A stretch of 64,000 bases of DNA from Eutypella sp. D-1 (GCA_023313575.1 JAJTTP010000021.1:310001-374000); one strand, 5' to 3'. Counted from the stretch's first letter, positions 25,061 through 36,832 are shown. The notes: a model not told the origin generated them from the letters alone. Program-made: numbers and translations.

Positions 25061-26080
25061 ATACAATGTTTTTAGGAACTCCTCTATTCAGTAAGGCTAG
25101 GGAACGGGTACCCGTGGGTAACCCATCATTACCCGGCGATTTGGATGGGTAACCCACGGGTAAATTTTTTATAATAAAATATTTATAACTTATTTAAAAT
25201 TTAATAAAATAAATCGATTTATATTTAAAAATACTTATTACCGTTATATATATCTATTTACAATTATTTTAAAATTATTTCAGCGGAAAAAAAACTTTTG
25301 GGTAATCGTTGGGTAATTGAAAATTACCCAATGGGTACCCGTGGGTAAACGGGCATCCAATTGATTACCCATTGGGTACCCATGGGTATAGGCCAGATAC
25401 CCATGGGTACCCGGTGGGTAAAAAAAATTACCCCCGGGTACCCATGGGTCGGTGGGTAAAAATCGATGGGTGGGTATTCCCTAGCCTTACTATTCAGTAG
25501 AGAAGGCCTTACCCAGCTGTACCAACTTCGTACGTACAATGAGGTCCACACGGTGGCGACGCTTAGCTGGTGTCATCGTGCTTGTGCTTGTTTTTGGTAT
25601 AAGCAGTAATATATCGTAATGTTCTTCTCCGCCTCCTCTGTGTCGATGTGTTTTCGTTAGTTAGGGTACATCTGGGATCGTTTATATGACTTCTAAACCC
25701 GAAGAGCTGCAATCGTCAAGTGGCGTTCCGAGGCAGTGCATCGACACTAGTCAACTAGCCACTCAAGCCACTCTCCAGTTAATACATCTAGTAATACTTA
25801 TAGAGATATATTCTTTAAATGCATACTATGCAAGATTCCCAGACATTTAGCTGTTCTTAAAGTTATCAGACAAAAGCCACCTTGACGTGCTGGACGCGAC
25901 GGCAGTGGTGGAATTTCCGGTGGAAAATTCAATCACTCTCACTCTATTTCTCTCCGTTGACTGCCGATGTTCTGATGCATTTCCGGTCTCGAATCCACCA
26001 AATAGAACTGGCCTGATCAATGAGACCACGAGGTATATCCTATCCATATACGAACTCCTTAACACGCTGGGCTGTTCACC
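25061..26080. other. Intergenic region containing a MITE
   Basis: It contains the hAT-like element at 25092-25489 (separate entry). From 25500 to 26080 I see no gene; a 73-codon frame at 25887-26108 could contribute an upstream exon to the RNase H-like gene but no clear donor links them. Confidence 0.5.
25084..25497. mobile_element. hAT-like MITE with 8-bp target-site duplication
   Basis: The element spans 25092-25489 (398 bp). It begins TAAGGCTAGGGAA and ends with the exact reverse complement TTCCCTAGCCTTA. Both sides carry the same 8-bp direct repeat CTATTCAG (25084-25091 and 25490-25497), the duplication length made by hAT transposases. The interior has two arms rich in GGGTA/TACCC and GGGTAACCCA words flanking a very AT-rich core (about 25155-25300); the arms are partly self-complementary and could fold back. 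No transposase frame is present, so the element is non-autonomous. The intact duplication and perfect 13-bp ends suggest a fairly recent insertion. Confidence 0.87.
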
Positions 26081-27100
26081 ATGTGGTCACCTTCGCAGAA
26101 ATATGTAGTAATGACTGGGCTCGCTGTTTGTTTCACTGAAACCGACGAGCGTGATTCACATGGGTGTCCAGGAAAAAATTGTGATTGCAAAGCCTGCACT
26201 ATCAAATATATCGGAACAGGCGATGCGCGAGACGAATCGTGGCTTATGGAGCACCAAAGTGAACGACAGACCAATTACGCCTTTCGGGTCCACAGTGCCA
26301 GGCTGGCCATGCTCCGAGATGGAATATATATACCAAATCGGTTCGAACCGTCTAACTATCGCAACTCCAATCAAGATTGTACTCCAGAGGGACTATTTCC
26401 AGAGAAAAAATGCACCTTCAGCGTTTTCCCCGGATTCACTCCGTACCGATTTACCCTCGGTACCCCTCGACCTGTCGGCCCCTCGGGCCTTGTCAAAATG
26501 CAGCTCATCTGCACGGACGGCGCTTGCTCTGATAATGGCCGGTATGGGGCAAAAGCAGCCGCCGGCTTTGCCTTCTCCAATATCGGGCGCGAAAACACCC
26601 GCGGTTGCGTCTCCTTGCCTCTTGAAAGGGAGGGCCCGGATGGGAATAAACACACACCCACGAGCAACCGTGCTGAGCTACGTGCCGTGATTGCTGCGCT
26701 GGAATGGCGGCGTTGGTACCTCGAAGGGTGGGACGCCTTGGTCATCGCGACCGATTCGACTTATGTAGTTAATGGCTCAACTACATGGGTATCGGCGTGG
26801 ATCGACCGAGAGTGGAACAAAGCGAATGGCAGCAAGGCCGCCAACAAGGACCTTTGGAAGCACTTGCTGCGACTGTTCCGGGAGTACGCCATTCACGGTT
26901 GCGAGGTCATGATGTGGCACATACCCCGTTCGCAGAACCAGCTGGCCGACAAGAATGCCAGGCGCGGCCTTGAGTTTGACAGTAAAGATGCTTGGGCATC
27001 AAGAAGGGATCCAACGCTCGACATCGACACCGTTTTTGATTTCGGAGCAGGAAACGGGTCGCGGAATGATTCAAGAAAAAGAAAACGAACTTGGAACTAA
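26081..27100 (+). CDS. RNase H1-like protein, 339 aa
   Basis: A single open frame. The RNase H fold occupies about residues 140-300: strand one with ICTDGACSDNGRYGAKAA (D146), NRAELRAVIAALEW (E199), IATDSTYVV (D225) and the terminal NQLADKNAR with its Asp at 290. All four catalytic carboxylates of the RNase HI family are present, so cleavage of RNA in RNA-DNA hybrids is predicted. The N-terminal 110 residues are Cys-containing (CPGKNCDCKAC) and not a hybrid-binding domain I recognise. The start is uncertain: Met1 (26081), Met11 (26111) or an upstream exon are possible. Such standalone RNase H genes are numerous in filamentous fungi; origin from a retroelement is possible but no reverse transcriptase lies nearby. 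Confidence 0.82.
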   Translation: MWSPSQKYVVMTGLAVCFTETDERDSHGCPGKNCDCKACTIKYIGTGDARDESWLMEHQSERQTNYAFRVHSARLAMLRDGIYIPNRFEPSNYRNSNQDCTPEGLFPEKKCTFSVFPGFTPYRFTLGTPRPVGPSGLVKMQLICTDGACSDNGRYGAKAAAGFAFSNIGRENTRGCVSLPLEREGPDGNKHTPTSNRAELRAVIAALEWRRWYLEGWDALVIATDSTYVVNGSTTWVSAWIDREWNKANGSKAANKDLWKHLLRLFREYAIHGCEVMMWHIPRSQNQLADKNARRGLEFDSKDAWASRRDPTLDIDTVFDFGAGNGSRNDSRKRKRTWN

Positions 27101-27814
27101 TTGCCACTTGAGATCTACTCGAGCTGATGAGGTTCTGGTAAGAAAGGCGCAGTAGTAGGAAAGGGACGATCGCTGTCGCGGTCTTTGTTGGCTGCTTTCC
27201 ACGCATAATGGACGACTGCATCTTGGGACGGATTCATGTCACCCAACAAAGGAGATCTGTTGAACATGTTGCGACCGATTCCTGGAGCGTCATTAGTCAA
27301 ACATGCAAGTAAACGATTTAGTTAAGCAATTCCTGGCCGAGCCCACTGGAAATCATCGCTCAATCCCTTGTCGATTTCCCAGCAGCCCATGAATATTAAG
27401 AAAATAACCTACACACTTTCATCACCCTGAGCTTTTTTAAAATTATCCCAAGCTAATATAGTCCGATGGTTAAATGTCCGACCAGAGCGCCCACCTCAAC
27501 TGCTTTCAGGTTGATACTCCAATCATAAATCGCTGTCACCATATGCATGCCGCCATCGCAACACTAGACCAGTAGTGGGGACCAGACAGGGGCAGACCAC
27601 TTACCGAAGTCTGCCGAGAGTTGTCGGGTGAGATCTCCGAGATATTGAAGCACGTCATGATAACGGGGTGCTGGGTCGTATCTCTACCCCTAGCAGTACA
27701 TTGTAACATGCCAAAAACATTTTCCTCAACTTTGCATCCAATTGAAACCCCTTTCCATGCCGTTTGCACACACACAACGATGACCATATAATCTGTTTTG
27801 TCGGTCTTTACGTG
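27101..27814. other. Intergenic region
   Basis: No gene is recognised; a 134-codon minus-strand frame (27536-27940) overlaps the start of the transporter gene and looks like a shadow. Confidence 0.5.
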
Positions 27815-29406
27815 ATGGCAAGGGGTGATAGTGAAAGGAAGACCCCCCCTAAAGAGCGGGAGGGCGGGCCGTTTGCGAATGCACTCTCTTGGCTCCGGTG
27901 GACGCCAAGCTGGATCAGATGGGATCCTGAAGAGAATCATGATTTGACTTGGGCTATGAATATCCTTTTCGGAGTTGTATGTGACTTGTCAGTTCCTCTG
28001 TCAAGATCTTCTGACCTGAAAAGCCTGCTAATCACCGCTATCGTGTAGACAGCAGCCTTCAGCGTCGCGAACCTGTACTATGTTCACCCCATCTTAAACA
28101 TCCTCGCGATCGATTTCGGCGTGTCGAACCAGCGGGCCTCGCTCGTTGCGACTGTGCTGCAGGCTGGCTATGCTGGCGGTCTCCTATTTATCGTCCCTGC
28201 TGGCGACATCGTCCGGAGGCGTCCGTTCGTCCTCTCACTGATCCTAGGCACAGCAATGATGGTTAGCGAGCCTCTCTTCCTGCCCTCATGGCACATGGCT
28301 GATTCGCACAGTGGCTTGGATGCACACTTACCCAGTCCTACCGGGCATTCTTGGGCCTCTCCTTTCTCGTTGGGGTTTTGACAGTAACGCCTCAACTTAT
28401 GTTCCCCTTGACCATTCAGTACGCGCCTGAACGCCATCGGGCTACCATGACATCTATCGTCATGAGTGGGATCGTCTTCGGCCTTCTGGTCGCCCGGCTG
28501 CTTTCAGGGGTGGTGACTGAGTATACGTCGTGGAGAAACATATACTGGGTCTCGTTCGGATTACAAGCGGCGATCTGGACCCTCCTTTTCTGCTTCATGC
28601 CAGACTACCCCATCCTGCGACCGGGAACATCGTACCCTAGCATACTCTGGAAGATAGTGACAATGCCCTTCTTTCACCCGGTTTTGACACAGTCCGGGTT
28701 GATCGCGTTCCTAACCATGGGCATGTTCACTTCGTTCTGGACGACGCTGACCTTCCAGCTGGCTGAAGTCTTTCACTTGTCCCCGCTTGTGATCGGCCTC
28801 TTCGCACTCGTTGGCATCTCGCCGGTTCTCCTCAATCCAGTGATATCGTGGCTTCTCACTTCCAGAATACACCCCTCTGGTACCTTGCTCATTGCCCATG
28901 TCGTCACTCTCACAGCTGTGTGCATTGGAACGTTCGTGGGGACATTCTCCCTGGCAGGCCCAATCATCTGGACTTTCTTGGGCGACCTCGGGTATAATAC
29001 TATTATCGTCTCAAATCGGTTAGCCATCGCAAATGTCGACCCAAAGGCCCAGAATGCCGTCAATGCTGTATATATGCTGTTCACATTCGGTGGACAGCTA
29101 TTTGGGATAGCTCTCGGGAACCAGCTGTACGCCCAGGGAGGATGGACGCATTCTGGTGCCCTCAATATTGCCCAAATGAGCCTGGGAATCTTGGTGGTTC
29201 TAGCGAGAGGGCCTCATGAAAGGGGTTGGATCGGCTGGGGTGGTGGTTGGAACCTTAGGAACAAGAAGGTCGAGGAGGTATTAACAGCTGCAGTTGGCTC
29301 TGAAGCTTCTGATCCTGAGGCAGGCACATTTCCAACGGGGACAAAACTGAACAAAGCAGTGGACAATTCTGAAATATTGAATACTCAATGGAGTAACCCC
29401 AAGTAG
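27815..29406 (+). CDS. MFS transporter, 489 aa
   Basis: Three exons, 27815-27976, 28049-28261 and 28312-29406, with introns of 72 nt (GTATGT...GTGTAG) and 50 nt (GTTAGC...CACAG), both phase 0. After a hydrophilic N-terminus (MARGDSERKTPP) come about twelve hydrophobic segments. The first segments include LYYVHPILNILAIDFG, then the MFS loop PAGDIVRRRPFVL, and YAPERHRATMTSIVMSG before the fifth segment. This arrangement matches the arabinose-efflux/YnfM-like MFS group, which exports small molecules by proton exchange; the substrate is unknown. The C-terminal tail is cytosolic. The three exons read through without a stop. Neighbours give no pathway hint. Confidence 0.87.
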
Positions 29407-29950
29407 CCAACAGGATGGCGCAGTAGCAAACGGATACTGCCTGTGAAATTTCTGCACCTACCTGTTATAGGCGGCCAGCACACTAATGGCACACCGTACC
29501 TGCCGGCGACGACAATGTTGACAATAGGAAACCAGAGGAGTCATACCAATTCATGTACCTGAGAAATTTCGATAAGTACCAAGGTGCCTTGCTCAGGTAC
29601 TAACTACAAGGGAAAGTACATGCATACGAAAGAAGGAATACTTGTTGCTGGAAATGTCATTCACTTCGCTGGCGCCTAACTCCATACTGCAGTACATTTC
29701 AAACAAACCAAACAGAAGCCCCCCGCAAGAGAAACAACATAACCAAGGTCGCGTTTCGCACAAGTTACGGATGACTTGATCTCTTCATCCCAACTCTCAG
29801 CAACTCTCAGGACGATAGCATTTCGTCCTCTTTCTTGATCATCCCCATCTCGTCCGATAAACCGACGACGCATTCTGTCGTCACCTATTGCCTCCTATTT
29901 TGCAGTCACATTTTCGTACAACTCTCTACTCCGAGGAGCTGATCTTCGCG
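29407..29950. promoter_or_regulatory. Intergenic region upstream of the gene at 29951
   Basis: It holds the 3' end of the transporter gene and the likely promoter/5' leader of the next gene; pyrimidine-rich stretches occur near 29815-29925. No gene is seen. Confidence 0.45.
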
Positions 29951-31121
29951 ATGGGTAAGTTTCATCTTAACTTGTTGTGTCTTGTCAACACGCCTTCCTA
30001 TTTTGGTCCCATTCCTACTCTACGTGCCCAAACTTCCATGAATTCTCACCCATGGTCTGAACAACGTGCTGCTTCCTGTCGATTTATTGATGGATTCAGT
30101 GAATCCCTCTTTATTACCAAACCCTGCTTCGCATCAAATAATGCTTTGAGATTCCTTCTGTTACCCACCCTCTCATTATCTGATGAATCCCATGAACTAA
30201 CATTTCCTCACAGCGTCTCAGGAGAAGGATACACCCAAGCTCCAGCAGGGTTCCAAGAAGATCCAAAACTGGATCACTGCGGTCGCTGAATATGCCAGTA
30301 CCGGCTCCGACCAGGGCTCCGACCAGGGCCCCGAGACGAAGACGGATGCCACCGCTGAGGAGAAGACCAGCGACAGCGACTTGATTGACAAACCCAACGA
30401 GAAAATCAAGTATCCTGGCCTCGGCGATATCCCCATGAGCAAGGTCGATGAGGACATTATGATATTTGTCTGGCTTGCCGACCAGGACTTCTTCACCACT
30501 GGCGTCGTCAACTGGCCCCCCGTCCTGCGCGAGATGCAGAAGAATTGCAAGTGGAGCCTGGATCCCACCATCATCGTACAGCGCTGGAAGCGCGTCGTCT
30601 TCCCCCGAATCCAAGCGACCCAGCGTGCCGTCAAGGAGTTCGAGCGCAAGCAGCGCGAGGAGTCTGCCAACTGGGCCGACTTCCCTCCTCCCGTCGACCG
30701 CGACTCGCCCATCGAGATGACCGACGAGGACTACAAGCACAGCCTCGGTCCCTACGCCAAGCGCGTCATTAAGAAGTACGGCAACGGCCAGGGTCCCCCG
30801 TCCCCTGTGCTCCACAAGAAGCCGGTCGACGAGACTCCCTACGACGGCCCTCTGCTCGAGCCTAAGATCTACGTCCCTCCCGATTCGGAGAAGCCCTCCA
30901 CCCGAGGCTATGTTGGAACCGAGTTCGTTGGCCCCAAGCAGGTAGTTCCCGCTCCCAGTCAGGCGGCTCCTGCTCCCAGCCAGGAAGCTCTCCCTCCCGG
31001 TCGGTACCGTTACCCTCCGAGCGGTCCTCCGGTTCCGTCGCCTCGCGGTATTGGCGACTTCGGGGCCATGCGAGAGCTGGATGATGAGGGCATTGACGTC
31101 AGTGAGGACATATATGACTAG
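29951..31121 (+). CDS. Conserved fungal acidic/proline-rich protein, 303 aa
   Basis: A four-base first exon (29951-29954, ATGG) joins 30214-31121 over a 259-nt intron (GTAAGT...CACAG, phase 1), giving MASQEKDTPKLQQG. The protein is hydrophilic. Residues about 65-125 hold a coding-like block (PMSKVDEDIMIFVWL, FFTTGVVNWPPVLREM) that could be a small helical domain. The C-terminal third is Pro-rich with an imperfect repeat (VPAPSQAAPAPSQEA) and an acidic end. There is no signal peptide or membrane segment. I do not recognise a named domain. The micro-exon start fits because the next in-frame Met is far inside the conserved part, and codon bias is strong (C-ending), suggesting good expression. 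Confidence 0.78.
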
Positions 31122-33186
31122 AGATCCCCCGACTTTGAGGAGATGGTTTTATAGCCACGGCTATGCGCACGGTTCCGTAAATAGATGGTCTGTATACAGG
31201 CCATGAGATGGATGAATTCGGGAAGTCTTGCAAACCCCGAAAATCGCGGTAATGGTCTTTATTTAGGCTAATCCCAAACATTCTTCTATTATGATATCTA
31301 CATCGCGCTGTGACTGTACCTCTTGCCCATTCCATTTTCTCAAGCAGGCACGCGAAGCTTCGAACACTGACTTGAATAAATCGTAACGGGCAGTCAGCAT
31401 GGTTGGAGGTATTGGGGTAACCTTCTGGCAACAAAACATAACTATCAAGAACAAGGTAAGCTTTCCTTTTACCTTACTGGTTGTTATAGATATAAGTATT
31501 ACAGAGCAGCCCCAACCCCACCGTTTTCCCTCCAAGCCTCGTGGGCGCCCTTCACATAGTATTCTCCTGTGATTGAAGAAAGAACATTAGTTATCTCAAC
31601 TAATGCATGGTCCAACATCGGCTATAAATCCATTCCGTCTTACTGTAGCAGTCATGGACGAGTCCAATTCAGGGACAGCGTCTTCAGGGCCAACTGCATT
31701 AAAGCCTAAGTTAAAACGCTGAAGGAGAGACGACCGGTGTGTACATTTCAATCCACGAGGCCAAAACACATGCAAGTGAAGATATCAGCGAGACAAAGCC
31801 TTAGAAAACCCCAGAAGACAACATCCTCACTGTACTCCGAGACATTCTCAAGCCGTGAAGAAAGGGCTCGAAGTGATCTCTTCCTTCGGCTTAGAAGCCC
31901 TATTGCAGCCATCTGTCGAGATCGGCGAGATCAAGCTCGGGAAACATCTTCCCTCGTTCATGTGAATAAGATGGCTAGTCACACCCTGGGGTTCGCCATT
32001 TGCCAAGCGGGCTCAACCATGATCCCCGCTTCAGGATGGCTGTGAGATAGACGCTCTGAGTAGTGCCATCTTTTAGGTCTGTGCTTGGATATACCAACTC
32101 ATTTTAGAGGGTCTGAAGTATACTGGGGTTTGGGGGTTCGTGGATCGGATAAAATAGAGCGAAAGATCTAGGGCCTGAGTAGGGGAGATCACCCCAGGAT
32201 GCAGATGATGATACTCCTTTTCTTGGGAAAAGCATATCGACTCTCATCATGTGTCCGTTACTATAATCTTCCGAACGAGACAGAGGGAATTAAACTGTCT
32301 CTATTCTGAAACGAACGGGAGTGCCGTGGGAGAGAAATGGCTTATGCTCTTCACCTAGAAGGTCTAGGAGCTTCCTTGATATGACGTTTCATCCACCATT
32401 TTATCGGCATGAGTGTAGAAATACAGTGCTAATGGATCGACATACGCCGGTGGATCTAATTCTACATGGCATATCACATCGATGGCATACCATTGATTTC
32501 CGACGATGATGAACCCTTCTATCGCATGAGGGACAGACAATGAAGCCACGCCACCAGGTATTCATTCTCTTAGAACTACAAAACTTCTCAGGTTGTCACC
32601 ATCCAAAGTCCTGCAGAAGGCAACAATTCACGAACAACGCCAATGACTCCTTGAATCTTCAATCAGGTAAGAGCCCTCTGAGGGTATTCAGATCGGGTGG
32701 ATGAGGACGGCCACGTAAAGATATCTTTGTGTAGTTCCGCCGTAGAAAGATACAGGCGACATCAAAAGCCTTTGTTAACGTAGTTCTGCACCGCATACTT
32801 TATGTGCCTGAAAGCACACATACCTTGGAAAGGCTATGGGCTACGAGGTATCTGTGAAATGATGCAGCGTCTAAAGGTATGGCTGTACAATAAATACAAG
32901 TGAGATGAAGAGGAGAAGCATGCAAACTCTAGCAACCCTTGCCAGATTATTTACAGACTCCATTAAGCATAAATTCTTCTATATCCGGCTGAGTATTCTA
33001 ACTTCGACCAACCTTCTCCATGAACTGCCTTCCACAGATGTTGATTCTCACACATTTTACTTCACATACTTTCCACCATCTATCTAACTACCGGCTGGAT
33101 ACACTATACAGTGCTACATCCAGGCTACGATGGTGATTAAAAAAAGCCTGTTGCAGTAGTGACTGATCGAAACTACTTGCTCCACA
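31122..33186. other. Gene-poor stretch with possible coding relicts
   Basis: No intact gene is found. Around 31655-31960 short coding-like pieces appear in different frames, for example EDNILTVLRDILKP and, one base out of register, KKGLEVISSFGLEALLQPS, each soon hitting a stop. This is what a decayed gene would look like, but it is weak evidence. The rest shows only stop-rich frames. Confidence 0.35.
31655..31960 (+). pseudogene. Possible decayed gene fragment
   Basis: Beginning MDESNSGTASSGPT, then stops, then two helical-looking peptides in shifted frames. There is no recognised family and no intron arrangement that restores a frame. It may equally be chance. Confidence 0.2.
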
Positions 33187-33987
33187 ATGAGATCCGCAAG
33201 TAGTTCACCATCTGACGTTGATGGGTCTTCTGAGATCACAACCCCAAATATCATACCAGCTGTTGCCCATAATTCTATCCAAGATGCTGATGAGGGCAAA
33301 GTTTGCGGATGGACGCCTATTAATCCGAGGAAATCATGTCTGTCCGTGTCGACGTCCCCGCCATCCTTGATCGCGGCTCGTGAAACCGCCCCACTCCATC
33401 ACCCACCACCAATCAGTGGAAAAAGTCCAGATATCAATGAGTCCAACAACTCAAACCACAGAAATCATGCAGGAAACCCAGGATCAGAAAACCCCACCAC
33501 CGAAATCTCAACAACAAGAAAGCGCAAGCCCGTCACACAGAGCGGAGATGACCCATCATCTGGGCGAAAAAAACGCCGACGTGAACACGGCAAAGGCTTC
33601 CAGATAATCGAGGAAGGCCACCTAGCTACTAATCCGTGCCAAAAATGCTCCTTAACGGGCAAGACATGCCTCGTACCCAAGGACCCCAAGGAGATGGCAA
33701 CGTTCAAGTGCGGACACTGCATCAAGGGCCAGATGGGCTGCAGTCTCAGTGCATCGAACCCCGGTCGAGATGACTACGACGTGGAATATGTGCGAAAGTC
33801 TCTTGAGAGACTCGGGAAAACGGCCAACGCGAAGAAAAGCCGTGCTGTAGCAACGGGCGCATCCAATCACGCCGCGAAGGAGCCGGCTAAGCGAGTTATC
33901 ATCGTGGTAGAGCCAGAGGAAGTCGAGATCCAGGAACGCCCTGCCCGAACGCCACTACCAACAAGTCGCCCGAAGAAGATCCCCTGA
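33187..33987 (+). CDS. Basic Cys-cluster (zinc-knuckle-like) fungal protein, 266 aa
   Basis: A single-exon frame from MRSASSSPSDVDGSS. Residues 1-110 are low-complexity Ser/Pro/Asn. A strongly basic stretch follows, with RKRKP and GRKKRRREHGK, good candidates for nuclear localisation. Next comes a compact Cys cluster, CQKCSLTGKTC followed about 18 residues later by CGHCIKGQMGC: two repeats of CX2CX6-7C that could bind one or two zinc ions. The C-terminus is Lys/Pro-rich. This layout is seen in many uncharacterised fungal proteins; a nucleic-acid-binding role is plausible but unproven. It is not the Zn2Cys6 transcription-factor pattern. Start and stop are clear; no intron is needed. Confidence 0.7.
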   Translation: MRSASSSPSDVDGSSEITTPNIIPAVAHNSIQDADEGKVCGWTPINPRKSCLSVSTSPPSLIAARETAPLHHPPPISGKSPDINESNNSNHRNHAGNPGSENPTTEISTTRKRKPVTQSGDDPSSGRKKRRREHGKGFQIIEEGHLATNPCQKCSLTGKTCLVPKDPKEMATFKCGHCIKGQMGCSLSASNPGRDDYDVEYVRKSLERLGKTANAKKSRAVATGASNHAAKEPAKRVIIVVEPEEVEIQERPARTPLPTSRPKKIP

Positions 33988-35298
33988 AATTCTCATCGTT
34001 TCTGCCCCAAGTCATTTCAGATTGGATATCACGTGGTTGTTCATGTGTAGCAAGAACTGAGAGTCTCTGTTGGTATCCTGCGATGATTGATTCCGTTCCT
34101 GGTCTTATTTTATTCTTTTCCGACGATTGTCTGTCCTAGTCCTGGGCGAAGGATACGGAAATATTCTTATGAGGGGAGAGAGATCAATGGGTAGTATGTT
34201 GCGGTACGAAATGCAGATACATCATATGAGACGGCAGTTTAGTGGAGCGGATTTGGCGTAACGGTTTGTTTACTGTTAACCTCTTCATGATTTACGTTTA
34301 ATAGTTGAAAACACCTTCTCCCGCTATAACTAATAACTTTATTGCTGTGTTGTGGCTCGATTAATTGTGTGGGCTGGTAGTAATGTAAACATACGACGTA
34401 GATGATGAGGGGGCATTCTTGATTATAATGCCGATAGTTAGTATTTACTTCCACCCCTAACCCCTATTTAGCCCTTAAGTAGCCCCTATTAAAAAAAAAC
34501 ATCCTGGTCTGCGCCTAAGAACGCTTACTTGGGGCACTATTAGCTTATCATCAGACCAGTGATATAGCCCGAGTTCATCCGCCCACAAGACATGCAACCT
34601 TCCCCGTAACCCTTACTGATAAGGTCCCTACGAGAGTCGAGACTATCATTTTTTAGACATTGGCACTCTTGTATGCGGTTTCGTGGCTAACTGGGAACAT
34701 TAAAGCGTTCGGCGGTCATCGTTAATATAGTGTATTGTGAAGGTTACTTCAGCTAAAACTATTACCCGGACCTTTTAATTTTTGTGCTAGTCTAGCGCTA
34801 GGTGGTGGTACGGAGGGTCATCCAACTTGGACACGACGATTCACAGTTTATTCCAGACCTGCACAGTTCTCTTTAGCCTCTCCCGTATGCATTTCTATGC
34901 GTACCTAATATTACAGCCACTAAGCACATTAATTGATGGGGAGTAGAGACCACCACATGATTATTATAGGACCCTCTCCATTCTACAATGATAGAAGCTA
35001 TGATAATGTTCAAGGTTCTTTCAAAGCTGAGAACAGTAGACATTGCTTCGATCGCTACTGTCTGCAGATAAGGAATGCAGTCATCTTGATTACATAGTGA
35101 TTACCTGAACGGGGAAGTTTAACCAAGCAATTGCTTGACCAATCGGAACCCCGACTATATATATAGTGCATCCGTCACTCGATAACACAAACACCTAATC
35201 GTGTGGACAACAAAGCCGGGACCAGAAAGATCTCATTTTCATTTTCTCCCTCGTTATAAGATCACGGCCGGCCTATTTGTGTATTATTACAGATCGAA
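33988..35298. other. Intergenic region
   Basis: No gene is recognised. 34240-34500 is relatively AT-rich with stop codons in all frames, and 34455-34495 has a CCCCTA/AGCCC-type repeat followed by A9. A promoter for the oxidoreductase gene is expected just upstream of 35299. Confidence 0.5.
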
Positions 35299-36832
35299 AT
35301 GGACAAGCGCGCCGCAATCCCCGTGACGCTACCCCGCGCCAAGCCAACCGAATCCTACTGGCAGGACCCGCCAGATGAGATGGCGGACCTGCGCTCCACC
35401 GAGTCACTGCCGGAGGAAGCGGACATTGTCATTATAGGGAGCGGAATCACGGGCGCTGCAGTCGCATGGAACCTACTCCAGAGTGGTTCAAAACCGTCAA
35501 TCGTAATGCTCGAGGCACGGCAAGCATGCTCAGGCGCTACTGGGCGCAATGGTAAGGAAAGCCCGGAGTCCTTCAATCAGTCACAGGACCGCATCATTCG
35601 CAACTCTCTTCTATGAAAGTACCATCGCGTTAGCCGTTACCAGTTATCCGGTTCTAGTCGGTTTTGCTGATGATGCGAATTGGACGCGTACAGGGGGACA
35701 CACGAAGGCGGCGTCATACCGATTCTTCATGCATAATGCACGGGCAAAGGGTACGGCGGAAGCGGCCAAGATCGCCCGGATGGGGCTAGCGAACATCCGC
35801 GCGGTACACGCCTTCGCTCGGGAGCATGAAATACCTTGCGACAGCCACCCCTGCGACACCGTCGACGTCGTCTACGACGCCGCGCAGTGGCAGTTGGATC
35901 TGCTCGCCGTGCGGACTATGCAGGAGGTAATGCCTGGAGACGACGCCTCGAAGTACGCGGTGCACTCGTCCGAGGAGGTCCGCGACAAGTATTATTGCGG
36001 TCGAGGTGGCGAGGAGGGCGTCTGCGGTGCTATCGCCTATGAGGCGGGAACCATTAATGCGTATAAATTCGTCATCGGCCTGTTGAAGATATGTCTCCGT
36101 GAAGGCCTGAATCTACAGACCCACACCCCTGCGCTTGACGTCGAGAAGCAGGAGGCTGGTGGCTGGACTGTCCAGACGGAGAGGGGGACGATCCAGACAA
36201 AGAAGCTAGTGTTGGCCACTAACGGGTATACCGCACGGCTAGTGAAGAAGTTCCAGGGGGTCATAGTCCCGCTGCGCGGCCAAATTACCGCACAACGTCC
36301 TGGTCAAGGCATGCCCCGGGATGGCTTGTCCCACTCTTATAGTTTCGTCTACAAGAACGGCTACGACTACATGATCCCCCGACCGAAGGGGTCCCGCTTC
36401 GAGGGGGACATCATCATCGGCGGAGGCGTGGTCGCTGCCCCGAACGAGGGCCTCGACGAGTTCGGCACAACAGACGATACAGCCCTTAATGAACCCATAA
36501 GCGGCTACCTACACGAGAGCCTTTCCAGATACTTCGGGGATAACTGGGGGGCTGACCACTCATCTGGACGTATACGCAAGGAGTGGTCAGGAATTATGGG
36601 TTACAGCGCCGACGGCTTCCCCCTGGTCGGCCCAATGCCTGACGAGAGCGACATGTGGGTGTCGTGCAGCTTCCAGGGCCATGGTATGGTTTCCTGTTGG
36701 AAGTGTGCGGAAGCGCTGGCCGCCATGATGGAAGGCCGGGATGGTGAGGAGTTTCTCCCAGATGCCTTTAGGGTTACCAAGGAGCGACTGAACTTAACTT
36801 TCGAAGGGGATCATCTCTTTTCTTCAGACTAG
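35299..36832 (+). CDS. D-amino-acid-oxidase-family FAD oxidoreductase, 463 aa
   Basis: Exons 35299-35551 and 35694-36832 join over a 142-nt intron (GTAAGG...TACAG, phase 1). A Rossmann FAD motif is at residues 43-52 (IVIIGSGITG), followed by the acidic beta2 end, LEARQACSGATGRNGGHTKA, which is the DAO-family FAD-binding signature. The C-terminal GYSADGFPLVGPMP is the second FAD-contacting block. This matches DAO/GlpO-type oxidases, close to the gamma-glutamylputrescine-oxidase-like group that is common in fungi; an amine or amino-acid substrate is likely, but which is unknown. There is no signal peptide. The N-terminal 35 residues resemble the family's usual leader (TESYWQDPPDEMADLRS). A methyltransferase gene follows 0.7 kb downstream on the same strand. 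Confidence 0.88.

Noticed and set aside
25092..25489. GGGTA-rich arms as telomeric repeats
   Set aside because: The words are GGGTACCC/GGGTAACCC, not TTAGGG, and they are bounded by inverted ends and a target-site duplication, so a transposable element fits better.
25887..26108. Upstream exon of the RNase H-like gene
   Set aside because: The 73-codon frame is out of phase with the gene and no convincing donor/acceptor pair joins them.
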